Positions 35,405 through 42,545 of a stretch of DNA of 64,000 bases are shown one piece after another. The first letter of the stretch is position 1. Every line of letters starts with the position of its first letter. Under the pieces are notes generated by a model. That model saw nothing but the letters and a program-made list of their open reading frames with translations. It did not search any database and was not told the DNA's origin. This DNA is from Streptomyces dioscori (GTDB lineage Bacteria > Actinomycetota > Actinomycetes > Streptomycetales > Streptomycetaceae): positions 186,001 to 250,000 of the forward strand of contig NZ_KZ679054.1 of the NCBI RefSeq assembly GCF_003024195.1. The letters are read 5' to 3'. Both the position numbers and the translations under genes were made by a program.

Positions 35405-35893
35405 TCACCGGTAGTTGACGAACTGCAGCGCGAAGTCGAAGTCCTTGCCCTTGAGCAGGGCCTGCACGGCCTGCAGGTCGTCACGGCTCTTCGAGCTGAC
35501 CCGCAGCTCGTCGCCCTGCACCTGCGCCTTCACGCCCTTCGGGCCCTCGTCACGAATGATCTTCGCGACCTTCTTCGCGTTGTCCTGGGAGATGCCCTCC
35601 TCGATCGAAGAGAAGATCTTGTACTCCTTGCCGGAGAGCTGCGGCTCACCGGCGTCCAGCGCCTTCAGCGAGATGCCGCGCTTGATCAGCTTGGTCTCGA
35701 ACACGTCGAGGATGGCCTTCACCCGCTCCTCGGAGTTCGCCTCCATGAGGATCTTCTCGCCGGACCAGGAGATGGAGGCGCCCACGTTCTTGAAGTCGTA
35801 GCGCTGCGAGATCTCCTTGGCGGCCTGGTTGAGGGCGTTGTCGACCTCCTGCCGCTCGACCTTCGAGACGATGTCGAAACTGGAGTCGGCCAT
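35405..35893 (-). CDS. YajQ-family (DUF520) nucleotide-binding protein
   Basis: A 162-residue cytoplasmic protein with two ferredoxin-like repeats. Signature segments are SSFDIVSKVERQEVDNALNQ at the N-terminus, QRYDFKNVGASISW, FETKLIKRGISLKAL and QVQGDELRVSSKSRDDLQ. Xanthomonas and Pseudomonas members bind cyclic di-GMP and affect transcription; whether that holds in Streptomyces is unproven. It lies next to tRNA-Tyr, as in S. coelicolor. Confidence 0.94.
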   Translation of the reverse strand: MADSSFDIVSKVERQEVDNALNQAAKEISQRYDFKNVGASISWSGEKILMEANSEERVKAILDVFETKLIKRGISLKALDAGEPQLSGKEYKIFSSIEEGISQDNAKKVAKIIRDEGPKGVKAQVQGDELRVSSKSRDDLQAVQALLKGKDFDFALQFVNYR

Positions 35894-36094
35894 GTCCTGT
35901 GGCTCCTTGTATCGGGGTGCGTAGTGGCGGCCGCCGAACCCGCTTCGGTCCCGGGCCGCATCCGCATAAGCCTAGCCACCCCCTCCCCTCCGAGCACCGA
36001 TCAATCGAGTGGCGAAGCACCCCCGAGCATCGGGTATCGTTTACGTCGTTGCCACGGAGCGCCGCCGAAAGACGGTTCGAATGGCAGCAACCCC

Positions 36095-36176
36095 GGCGGT
36101 GTGCCCGAGCGGCCAAAGGGAGCAGACTGTAAATCTGCCGGCTCAGCCTTCCCAGGTTCGAATCCTGGCGCCGCCA
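36095..36176 (+). tRNA. tRNA-Tyr (anticodon GTA), likely SLP1-type attachment site
   Basis: An 82-nt class II tRNA with a long variable arm. Acceptor GGCGGTG pairs with CGCCGCC, the anticodon stem is GCAGA/TCTGC flanking CTGTAAA, and the T arm is CCAGG-TTCGAAT-CCTGG. Discriminator A, no encoded CCA. In S. coelicolor the SLP1 element integrates in the tRNA-Tyr gene beside the YajQ-family gene; here no integrase or element follows. Confidence 0.97.
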
Positions 36177-36189
36177 CGCTGAGAGAAGA

Positions 36190-36234
36190 AACCCTCTCTG
36201 AAATGCGAGTAAGCATTTCAGAGAGGGTTTTTTC
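36190..36234 (+). terminator. Classical intrinsic terminator after tRNA-Tyr
   Basis: A perfect 17-bp stem (36190-36206 with 36213-36229), loop GAGTAA, followed by a T run. It is AT-rich and U-tailed, unlike most other terminators in this window. Confidence 0.95.
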
Positions 36235-36370
36235 GTGCTCGGACGGCCTCGGACGGCTCCGGGACCGTCCGCCCGATGGCCCGACTGCTCCGGGACCCCG
36301 AACCACGGGACGCTGAGCGCCCGGAGCGCCCCAGCAGCCGCGCCCCGCGTTCTCTCCGTACCCTGACCCC

Positions 36371-36583
36371 ATGTCCTCACGTCGCCGGATCTGCCCCGAG
36401 TGCCGTCGCGAGATCGCTGTCGTCGCGGGGCGGTTCGCCCGGCACGACCCGGCGGGGGCCCGGGGGAGCGGGGAACTCGTTTCCTGCCCGGGGTCGCGCA
36501 GGCAGGCGGAGCTGGGGGCCTCCCAGCCCGCGCTGGACGGGTACGTCGTGGCGGACTTCCCCGGCCAGCTGCCGCTTTTCTGA
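36371..36583 (+). CDS. Small Cys-motif protein
   Basis: A 70-residue protein with an N-terminal CPEC motif (residues 8-11) followed by RREIAVVAGRFARHDP and a later Cys in ELVSCPGSRRQ, suggesting a small zinc-ribbon-like site. The C-terminal half ends YVVADFPGQLPLF. I cannot assign a function. The reading has GC-rich third positions and is consistent with a real Streptomyces small protein, but no strong Shine-Dalgarno sequence is present. Confidence 0.7.
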   Translation: MSSRRRICPECRREIAVVAGRFARHDPAGARGSGELVSCPGSRRQAELGASQPALDGYVVADFPGQLPLF

Positions 36584-36677
36584 GCCGCACCGAGCCCTGC
36601 GGCCGGGATCTGAGGCCGAGCCCTCGGCCGGTCCCCTCGGCCGGTCCCCTCGGCCGAGTTCCTCGGACCGCTTCCCG

Positions 36678-37334
36678 TCAGTTCCCCGCGACCGACTTGA
36701 CCGCCACCGACACCGGTGCGGAGCCGCTGATCAGTTCCAGGGTCAGGCCGGCTGTCGCCGGGGTGTCCACCAGTTCCGCGAGGACCGCGGCGACGTCGTC
36801 GCGCGGGACCGGCCCGCGGCCCGTGGCGGCCTCCAGACGGACGAGGCCCGTGCCCGCGTCGTTCGTCAGCATCCCGGGGCGCAGGATCGTCCAGTCCAGG
36901 CCGCGGTGGGCGCGTACGTACGCGTCGGCCTCGCCCTTGGCGCGCAGATACCCGTCGAACACTTCGTCCCCGGGGTGCTCCGGATCCGCGCCCATGGAGG
37001 AGACGACCACATGGCGTCGCACTCCGGCCCTGGCCGCCGCGTCCGCGAAGAGCACCGCGGCTCCCCGGTCCACGGTTTCCTTGCGGGCCGCCCCGCTGTC
37101 CGGGCCCGCGCCCGCCGCGAAGATCGCGGCGTCCGCGCCCCGCAGATGCGCGGAGACCTCCTCCAGCGAAGCGGACTCCAGATCGCACAGCACCGGCTCG
37201 GCGCCGGCCGTCCGCAGATCGTCGCCCTGTTCGGCTCGGCGGATGATCCCCGCGACCTCGTCACCGCGCGCGGAGAGCAACCGCTCAAGCCGCAACGCGA
37301 TCTGACCATGACCTCCAGCGATAACAATGCGCAT
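36678..37334 (-). CDS. SDR-type NAD(P)-binding protein (YwnB/NmrA-like)
   Basis: A 218-residue atypical short-chain dehydrogenase. The Rossmann motif VIAGGHGQIALRLERLL is at 4-20; VVVSSMGADPEHPGDEVF and YLRAKGEADAYVR carry the region of the classical Ser/Lys, and LDWTILRPGMLTNDAGTG is the typical following strand. It probably binds NAD(P)H; substrate unknown. The ATG at 37334 begins the conserved sequence. It is divergent from the lipoprotein gene. Confidence 0.92.
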   Translation of the reverse strand: MRIVIAGGHGQIALRLERLLSARGDEVAGIIRRAEQGDDLRTAGAEPVLCDLESASLEEVSAHLRGADAAIFAAGAGPDSGAARKETVDRGAAVLFADAAARAGVRRHVVVSSMGADPEHPGDEVFDGYLRAKGEADAYVRAHRGLDWTILRPGMLTNDAGTGLVRLEAATGRGPVPRDDVAAVLAELVDTPATAGLTLELISGSAPVSVAVKSVAGN

Positions 37335-37469
37335 GTTTCCGACCGTACGCCCGGATGGAGACACCTGCCGCACAACCCTGTGGATAACTCGTGAGTCTCC
37401 TGAGAGATCAGGTTGTACGAGGGGGACGCCGTCAGGCGTCATAAGGAGACCGTCATCACCGCCACACGC

Positions 37470-38552
37470 ATGAGCCCCGCCACCCGCAAGAGCCCTGTCA
37501 TACGCAGGACGCTCACCGCGGTCGGCTGCACCACCGCCCTGCTCTCCGCGGTGGCCGCCTGCGGCACGGTGGAGAACCTCACCGCCGGTCAGAAGGTGGA
37601 CCAGGCTGTCGAGGGACTCGGCAAGAAGAAGTCGCTCGCCTTCGAGTTGGGGCTCGACGCCAAGCCCTCGGCACTCGTGAAGCTGGCCGGGGAGGAGGAG
37701 CCCGGCGAGGAGATGCCGCCCGAACTGGCGAAACTGTTCGTAGGAGTACGGGTCAAGGTGTCGGTCGAGTCGCGCAAGCCGCTCGCCGACTCGGGTGAGA
37801 AGGATCTCGTCGGTACGGGCATGTCGGTCTCGGGGCCCGACGGCGTCCTCGCCGAGTACCGCCTCGTCGGCGACCACACCTACTACCGGGCCGACATGAA
37901 GGCGTTCGGCGAGGCGATGGGCTTCCCCCTGCCGAGCGCCGACGAGCTCCCGGAGAGCGAGAAGGACCTCAAGCCGGTACTTGAGGGCAAGTGGGTCAAG
38001 ATCGACAACCGCGAACTCGACCGCGCCGCGAAGGACGCCACCGGCAAGGGCGGCGAGAACGGCAAGGGCAAGGCCGGCAAGGCCGATCCGGCAGACGAGA
38101 TCGACAGCGGGACCCAGCAGAAGATCCTCGACGCCGTGCGCTCGGTCGTCGCCCGCGAGGTCACCTTCAGCGACAAGGGAGGCAGCGACGGTGTCGAACG
38201 GGTCGTCGCCAAGGCCTCGTTCCGTGACCTGCTCACCGGCATCCTCGACAAACTGCGGCCGCTGGCCGGCGAACTCCCGGCGGGCGCCGAACTGCCCACC
38301 GACGAGGACCTGAAGGACGCTCCGGACAAGAAGGTCGCCGTCGACTTCTCACTGAAGAACGGTGATCTGACCCGCGTCGCCGTCGACCTCGCCACCTTGG
38401 CGGACGACCCGAAGGGCGCGAAGCTGCCGCTGGTCGTCACGTTCGGCGAAGCCGGGGACGTCAGCGCCCCGTCCGGCGCCACCAAGCTGCCCGCGGGAGA
38501 GTTCGGCGGCCCGGGCAACCCGTTCACCAGCGGTCTGCTGGGCGGCTTCTGA
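37470..38552 (+). CDS. Predicted lipoprotein, LppX/LolA-like
   Basis: A 360-residue exported lipoprotein. The lipobox AVAAC places the lipidated Cys at residue 31 after a hydrophobic stretch (LTAVGCTTALLSAVAAC). The mature part has a Lys/Gly-rich central segment and VDFSLKNGDLTRVAVDLATL, resembling the beta-strands of LppX-type proteins. The start is uncertain: AAGGAG at 37443 is too far from the ATG at 37470 but six bases from an in-frame ATC. Function unknown; binding of a lipid or hydrophobic ligand is conjecture from the fold family. Confidence 0.82.
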   Translation: MSPATRKSPVIRRTLTAVGCTTALLSAVAACGTVENLTAGQKVDQAVEGLGKKKSLAFELGLDAKPSALVKLAGEEEPGEEMPPELAKLFVGVRVKVSVESRKPLADSGEKDLVGTGMSVSGPDGVLAEYRLVGDHTYYRADMKAFGEAMGFPLPSADELPESEKDLKPVLEGKWVKIDNRELDRAAKDATGKGGENGKGKAGKADPADEIDSGTQQKILDAVRSVVAREVTFSDKGGSDGVERVVAKASFRDLLTGILDKLRPLAGELPAGAELPTDEDLKDAPDKKVAVDFSLKNGDLTRVAVDLATLADDPKGAKLPLVVTFGEAGDVSAPSGATKLPAGEFGGPGNPFTSGLLGGF

Positions 38553-38650
38553 CACTCAGTTCGCCGACAGTCGCGCGCATCGACAGCTGCGTGCACCGGT
38601 GCCTGCATTCACCATTCACCGGTAATCGCATCCGCCACACAGGAGAGGCA

Positions 38651-38696
38651 GGCACGCGCGCGTAGAGGTCATAAACGGCCCTCACGCGCGCGTGCC
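38651..38696. terminator. Bidirectional hairpin between convergent genes
   Basis: A perfect 12-bp stem, GGCACGCGCGCG (38651-38662) with CGCGCGCGTGCC (38685-38696), 22-base loop. It shares its arm sequence with the hairpin after nuoN. Confidence 0.7.
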
Positions 38697-38775
38697 GCGC
38701 ACCGCACCGCAGCACCTCACCGCGAACCACGGCTCACAGATCACGGCACACAGACCACGGATCGCGGCTCACGGC

Positions 38776-40056
38776 TCACGACTGCCCCGTACGCCCCTGG
38801 CGCGGCAGGTCCAGCGCCACGGCCGCCGCCGAGCCGCAGTACTCCCGCACCGCGCTCGTCCGCGCCACCACGCGCCCCCGGTGCACCACGATCCGGCTGT
38901 ACGCCAGCGACAGCGCCCCGTCGAGCCGGTCCCCGCGCACCGCGAGCAGCTCCGCCGGGAAGCCGGCCTCCACGCGCACCTCGGGCAGCCCCAGCACCGC
39001 CCGCGCCGACGAACTCACCGCGTCGTACGCGTCGGTGGACCGCAGCCCGTACCGCGAGGCCAGCAGATACGCCGCCTCCAGCGGGTCCCCGCGGCCCACG
39101 GGGTTCGACAGGTCCCGCAGGGCGCCGCTCCCGGCCGCGACCCGCACCCCGGCGGCCCGCAGCAGCCGTACCGGAGCCGTGCCGCGGCGGTCCACGCCCG
39201 AACAGCCGCCCTGGGGCAGGCAGACGACGGTCACGCCGGCCGCGGCGAGCTGGTCGGCCGAGCGTGAGGCCACCTCGGAGGGCAGGCGGCTCAGCCCTCC
39301 GAGGTGGCTGAGGGTCACCCCGGGCCGCAACCCGCCCGCCATCGCCGCGAGGCGCCCGAGCCGCGCCGGATCGTCACCGTCCGTATGCAGATCGACCGGG
39401 CAGCCCTGCTCCGAGGCGACCTCCAGGACCGCCTCCACATAGCCCGTCGGATCCGGGTCCAGATCCGGACAACCGCCCACTACGGAGGCGCCCATCTTCA
39501 CCGCGTCCCGCAGCATCGCCAGCCCGTCGGCCCCGGCGAGTCCGGTGAGGACCCGGGGCATCGCCACGACCGTCAGCTCGACGAGCCCCCGCAGCGCGCG
39601 CCGCGCCTGGAGCACCGCCGCCATCGAGCCCAGCCCCTGCACGTCGCCCACGCGCACATGCGAGCGGACGGCGGTCGCCCCGTGCCCCAACTGCAGGAGA
39701 GCGGCCTCGGTCGTACGGCGCTGGACCTCCTTGCCCTCGTACGAGACCGGGCCCTCGCCGTCGGCCGACAGGGCCGTGTCGCCGTGGGCGTGGGGCTCGG
39801 CCGGGGCAGGCAGGAGCAGATGGCCGGAGAGGTCCACGCGCGCGGTGTGCGCGGTGAGGCTGCCCGCCGTGCCGACCGCCTCGATGCGTCCGCCGGCCAG
39901 CCGCACGTCCACCAGCCTGCCGTCGGTGAGCCGCGCACCGCAGAGCAGCAGGTCGGACCCGTTGTCCCGGCCGGACGGGCCCGGGGAACCCGAGGAGCCC
40001 GACGAGGACGAGGAGCTCGACGAGGAGTGGTGCGGCTGCGGCTGGCTGTCTGGCAT
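38776..40056 (-). CDS. Cytosine deaminase-like amidohydrolase with altered active site
   Basis: A 426-residue amidohydrolase-superfamily protein related to cytosine deaminase. The first metal motif is intact (EPHAHGD, H89 and H91), as are a later His in VDLHTDG and one in LSHLGGLS. However, the catalytic Glu that follows the third His in CodA (HCDE) reads Gly (HTDG), and the conserved metal-binding Asp segment (GHDD in CodA) reads GSGA. Deaminase chemistry may be lost or changed. The N-terminus has a run of nine or so serines inside a disordered leader (about 1-33). The context gives no substrate. Confidence 0.85.
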   Translation of the reverse strand: MPDSQPQPHHSSSSSSSSSGSSGSPGPSGRDNGSDLLLCGARLTDGRLVDVRLAGGRIEAVGTAGSLTAHTARVDLSGHLLLPAPAEPHAHGDTALSADGEGPVSYEGKEVQRRTTEAALLQLGHGATAVRSHVRVGDVQGLGSMAAVLQARRALRGLVELTVVAMPRVLTGLAGADGLAMLRDAVKMGASVVGGCPDLDPDPTGYVEAVLEVASEQGCPVDLHTDGDDPARLGRLAAMAGGLRPGVTLSHLGGLSRLPSEVASRSADQLAAAGVTVVCLPQGGCSGVDRRGTAPVRLLRAAGVRVAAGSGALRDLSNPVGRGDPLEAAYLLASRYGLRSTDAYDAVSSSARAVLGLPEVRVEAGFPAELLAVRGDRLDGALSLAYSRIVVHRGRVVARTSAVREYCGSAAAVALDLPRQGRTGQS

Positions 40057-40250
40057 CGCGCTCCTGGGGCTCGTCGGCTGCGGAGGAGGGGCACAAGATC
40101 ACGCAGCGTGAGTCGAGCCTAGGGTGACGATCGGCGCACATCGAGGAGGAGCGGAATAGTCATACCGGTGTGGTCCGTCGTGCCGGAGAGGCGGGTGGAA
40201 CAGCCGGTGAGGACCCGGGAACGGGCCGGGGCAGGTGCCGCGAAACGGAT

Positions 40251-40280
40251 TTGGGCGATCGGCTGCCGAGCGTGTAATGT
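40251..40280 (+). promoter_or_regulatory. Promoter for the tRNA-Thr/tRNA-Met genes
   Basis: TTGGGC (40251-40256), 18-base spacer, TAATGT (40275-40280). Transcription would begin about 5 bases before tRNA-Thr. Confidence 0.6.
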
Positions 40281-40291
40281 CTTCATCGCTC

Positions 40292-40364
40292 GCCCCAATA
40301 GCTCAGTCGGTAGAGCGTCTCCATGGTAAGGAGAAGGTCTACGGTTCGATTCCGTATTGGGGCT
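40292..40364 (+). tRNA. tRNA-Thr (anticodon GGT)
   Basis: A 73-nt cloverleaf. Acceptor GCCCCAA pairs with TTGGGGC, the anticodon stem is TCTCC/GGAGA around ATGGTAA, and the T loop is TTCGATT. Discriminator T, no encoded CCA. Confidence 0.97.
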
Positions 40365-40410
40365 CTGGTGTGGGAAGTTCCCGTCGAAAGACGGGAACTG
40401 ATCACATCAA

Positions 40411-40483
40411 AGCGGTGTAGCTCAGTCGGTAGAGCAAGCGGCTCATAATCGCTGTGTCACCGGTTCAAGTCCGGTCACCGCTA
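40411..40483 (+). tRNA. tRNA-Met (anticodon CAT, elongator type)
   Basis: A 73-nt cloverleaf with acceptor AGCGGTG/CACCGCT and anticodon loop CTCATAA. The A1-U72 pair and the absence of three G-C pairs at the base of the anticodon stem favour the elongator over the initiator. 46 bases after tRNA-Thr, probably co-transcribed. Confidence 0.95.
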
Positions 40484-40575
40484 CTGACGGTAGCCGATTG
40501 CGGGGTCGGTCCTTCAATCGGTTACTCTTTTATGCGTTAATCCATGTCTCATCCGTCCCGGCAAGGAGCACTCAC

Positions 40576-40740
40576 GTGGCTGCCACCGACGTCCGCCCGA
40601 AGATCACGCTGGCCTGCGTGGAGTGCAAGGAGCGGAACTACATCACCAAGAAGAACCGGCGTAACAACCCGGATCGCATGGAGATGAAGAAGCACTGCCC
40701 GCGTTGCAACTCGCACACTGCGCACCGCGAAACGCGATAA
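40576..40740 (+). CDS. rpmG: 50S ribosomal protein L33, zinc-binding form
   Basis: A 54-residue large-subunit protein near the E site. Two CxxC pairs (CVEC at 14-17, CPRC at 41-44) identify the zinc-containing (C+) form. The KKNRRNNPDRMEMKKHCPRC core is typical. The GTG start has AAGGAG upstream. It follows the tRNA-Thr/tRNA-Met pair and precedes the HadA/HadB-like genes, an actinobacterial gene order. Streptomyces usually have another, zinc-free L33 elsewhere, controlled by the zinc regulator. Confidence 0.97.
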   Translation: MAATDVRPKITLACVECKERNYITKKNRRNNPDRMEMKKHCPRCNSHTAHRETR

Positions 40741-40754
40741 AAAAGGCTCGTTCA

Positions 40755-40788
40755 CGAGGCCGTCCCCTGTAATCGGGGGGCGGCCTCG
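40755..40788 (+). terminator. Hairpin after rpmG
   Basis: CGAGGCCG (40755-40762) pairs with CGGCCTCG (40781-40788), with an inner CCCC/GGGG stem. It lies between rpmG and the dehydratase genes. Confidence 0.75.
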
Positions 40789-40849
40789 CGTCGTTGACAC
40801 CCGCTGCGAACCAGCTGCGAACCAGTGCGAATCAGGAGGTGCCGAGCCG

Positions 40850-41302
40850 ATGGCGCTCGACCAGTCCTTCGTGGGGCGGTCCTACCCGCCCACCGACCCG
40901 TACGAGGTCGGCCGGGAGAAGATCCGTGAGTTCGCGGAGGCGGTGGGAGACCCCAATCCCGCCTACCGGGACCCGGACGCGGCCAAGGCCCTCGGTCACC
41001 CCGATGTGATCGCACCGCCGACTTTCGTGTTCGCGATCACCTTCAAGGCCGCGGGACAGGTCGTCCAGGACCCGCAACTGGGTCTCGACTACAGCCGCGT
41101 CGTGCACGGCGACCAGAAGTTCGTCCACCGGCGCCCGGTGCGCGCGGGGGACCGGCTCACGGTCACGTCCACCATCGAGGCGATCAAGTCGATGGCGGGC
41201 AACGACATCCTGGACATTCGCGGCGAGGTCCGCGACGAGGCCGGCGAGCACGTGGTGACCGCCTGGACCAAGCTCGTGTCCCGTGCGGCCGAGGGGGCGT
41301 GA
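40850..41302 (+). CDS. HadA-like MaoC-type dehydratase subunit (non-catalytic half)
   Basis: A 150-residue hot-dog-fold protein of the FAS1-type dehydratase N-terminal family, like mycobacterial HadA. The region corresponding to the hydratase-2 motif reads GDPNPAYRDPDAAKALGH and lacks the catalytic Asp...His dyad, as in substrate-binding subunits. VVHGDQKFVHRRPVRAGD is the conserved second strand. It probably pairs with the product of the next gene to dehydrate 3-hydroxyacyl thioesters. The ATG follows AGGAGGTGCC. The stop is 4 bases before the next start. Confidence 0.92.
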   Translation: MALDQSFVGRSYPPTDPYEVGREKIREFAEAVGDPNPAYRDPDAAKALGHPDVIAPPTFVFAITFKAAGQVVQDPQLGLDYSRVVHGDQKFVHRRPVRAGDRLTVTSTIEAIKSMAGNDILDIRGEVRDEAGEHVVTAWTKLVSRAAEGA

Positions 41303-41306
41303 ACAG

Positions 41307-41735
41307 ATGACCGCGAAGATCGCGTACGACGACGTCGAGGTCGGCACCGAGCTGCCGGCCCAGACCTTCCGAGTGACCCGCGCCACGCTCGTGCAGTACG
41401 CGGGAGCCTCGGGGGACTTCAATCCGATCCACTGGAACGAGAAGTTCGCCAAGGAGGTGGGCCTCCCGGACGTCATCGCGCACGGCATGTTCACCATGGC
41501 CGAGGCGATCCGGGTCGTCACCGACTGGGCCGGCGACCCGGGCGCGGTCGTCGAGTACGGCGTCCGCTTCACCAAGCCCGTCGTCGTCCCGAACGACGAC
41601 GAGGGCGCCACGATCGAGGTCAGCGGCAAGGTCGCCGTCAAGCTCGACGACAACACCGTCCGCGTCGACCTCGTCGCGACGAGCGCGGGCCAGAAGGTGC
41701 TGGGCATGTCCCGGGCCGTCGTACGACTCGCCTGA
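41307..41735 (+). CDS. HadB-like MaoC-type (R)-hydratase, catalytic subunit
   Basis: A 142-residue MaoC-family hot-dog protein. The hydratase-2 motif is complete: SGDFNPIHWNEKFAKEVGLP gives Asp and His five residues apart, followed by VIAHGMFTMA. With the preceding subunit it would form a HadAB-type 3-hydroxyacyl dehydratase. No HadC-like gene is present. Given its place next to rpmG, the natural substrate may be an acyl-ACP or acyl-CoA other than mycolate precursors, which Streptomyces do not make. Confidence 0.93.
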   Translation: MTAKIAYDDVEVGTELPAQTFRVTRATLVQYAGASGDFNPIHWNEKFAKEVGLPDVIAHGMFTMAEAIRVVTDWAGDPGAVVEYGVRFTKPVVVPNDDEGATIEVSGKVAVKLDDNTVRVDLVATSAGQKVLGMSRAVVRLA

Positions 41736-41750
41736 TGGGCTGAAGAGACA

Positions 41751-41790
41751 CGAGTAAGGGGCGTCCGCTACTGCGGGCGCCCCTTACTCG
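41751..41790 (+). terminator. Hairpin after the dehydratase pair
   Basis: CGAGTAAGGGGCG (41751-41763) pairs with CGCCCCTTACTCG (41778-41790), with an inner CCGC/GCGG stem. A strong, nearly perfect hairpin. Confidence 0.9.
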
Positions 41791-41833
41791 TACGTTCCCC
41801 TCGCCACTTCGCTGTCCCTCCGGAGCACGCTCT

Positions 41834-41862
41834 TGACTTAGTTAGTGATTGAGTACTAACTT
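41834..41862 (+). promoter_or_regulatory. TetR-gene promoter with overlapping operator
   Basis: TTGACT (41834-41839), 17-base spacer, TAACTT (41857-41862); the start codon at 41869 coincides with the expected +1. An inverted repeat, AGTTAGT (41840-41846) and ACTAACT (41855-41861) with 8-base spacing, fills the spacer and -10. The same 7-8-7 site occurs before the MFS gene. Confidence 0.8.
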
Positions 41863-41868
41863 CGTCGC

Positions 41869-42438
41869 ATGGTCAGGATGAGCGCAGAGGAACGGCGTGA
41901 GAGCGTCATTCGCGCGGCGATGAGCGAGTTCGCCCGGGGCGGGTACTACGGCACGTCCACCGAGGTGATCGCCAAGCGCGTGGGGGTCTCGCAGCCGTAC
42001 CTCTTCCGGCTCTTCCCCGGCAAGAAGGCGATCTTCCTCGCGGCCGCGGAACGCTGTCTGGAGGACACGATCCGCGCGTTCGCGGCGGCTTCCGAGGGGC
42101 TGCACGGCGAAGAGGCCCTGCACTCCATGGCGGACGCGTACACGAGGGTCATCGCCGAGGAGCCGGAGCGGCTGCTCATGCAGATGCAGATGTACGTCGC
42201 GGTGGCGGCGGCCGAGCAGGCCGGTGACCACGAGCTCGGCGAGGCGGTCCGGGCCGGCTGGATGCGGCTGTGGGAGACCGTCCACCTGCCGCTCGGTGCC
42301 GACATCGACGAGACCACCGACTTCCTGGCCTACGGGATGCTCATCAACTGCCTGGTGGCCATGGGCTTCCCGCCACAGCACCGGGTGTGGGAAGGGCTCT
42401 ATCCGTCGGCCCGGGCCAAGGGTCGGCTCGAACACTGA
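41869..42438 (+). CDS. TetR/AcrR-family repressor, probably leaderless
   Basis: A 189-residue regulator. The N-terminal helix-turn-helix is ARGGYYGTSTEVIAKRVGVSQPYLFRLFPGKKAIF (about 24-58), and the ligand-binding half is helical and variable. Translation appears leaderless: no Shine-Dalgarno sequence precedes the ATG, and the inferred transcription start falls on it. A second in-frame ATG follows three codons later. Operators in its own promoter and before the downstream MFS exporter suggest it represses both and is released by an exported compound. Confidence 0.93.
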   Translation: MVRMSAEERRESVIRAAMSEFARGGYYGTSTEVIAKRVGVSQPYLFRLFPGKKAIFLAAAERCLEDTIRAFAAASEGLHGEEALHSMADAYTRVIAEEPERLLMQMQMYVAVAAAEQAGDHELGEAVRAGWMRLWETVHLPLGADIDETTDFLAYGMLINCLVAMGFPPQHRVWEGLYPSARAKGRLEH

Positions 42439-42493
42439 AGCGGAACACCCATCCGGAAGGCGGCAAGTACGGGCGCCTTTTCATGGCCGCAAA

Positions 42494-42515
42494 AGTTAGT
42501 TAGCAATAACTAACC
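42494..42515. promoter_or_regulatory. Operator upstream of MFS exporter
   Basis: AGTTAGT (42494-42500), 8-base spacer, ACTAACC (42509-42515): the same arms and spacing as the site before the TetR gene, with one mismatch. Confidence 0.75.
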
Positions 42516-42545
42516 GACAGCTAGCGAAAACCCGCTGGGGGAGCG

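Noticed and set aside
36095..36700. Remnant of an integrated SLP1-like element
   Set aside because: No integrase, excisionase, transfer gene or duplicated tRNA 3' end was found; the next genes have ordinary composition.
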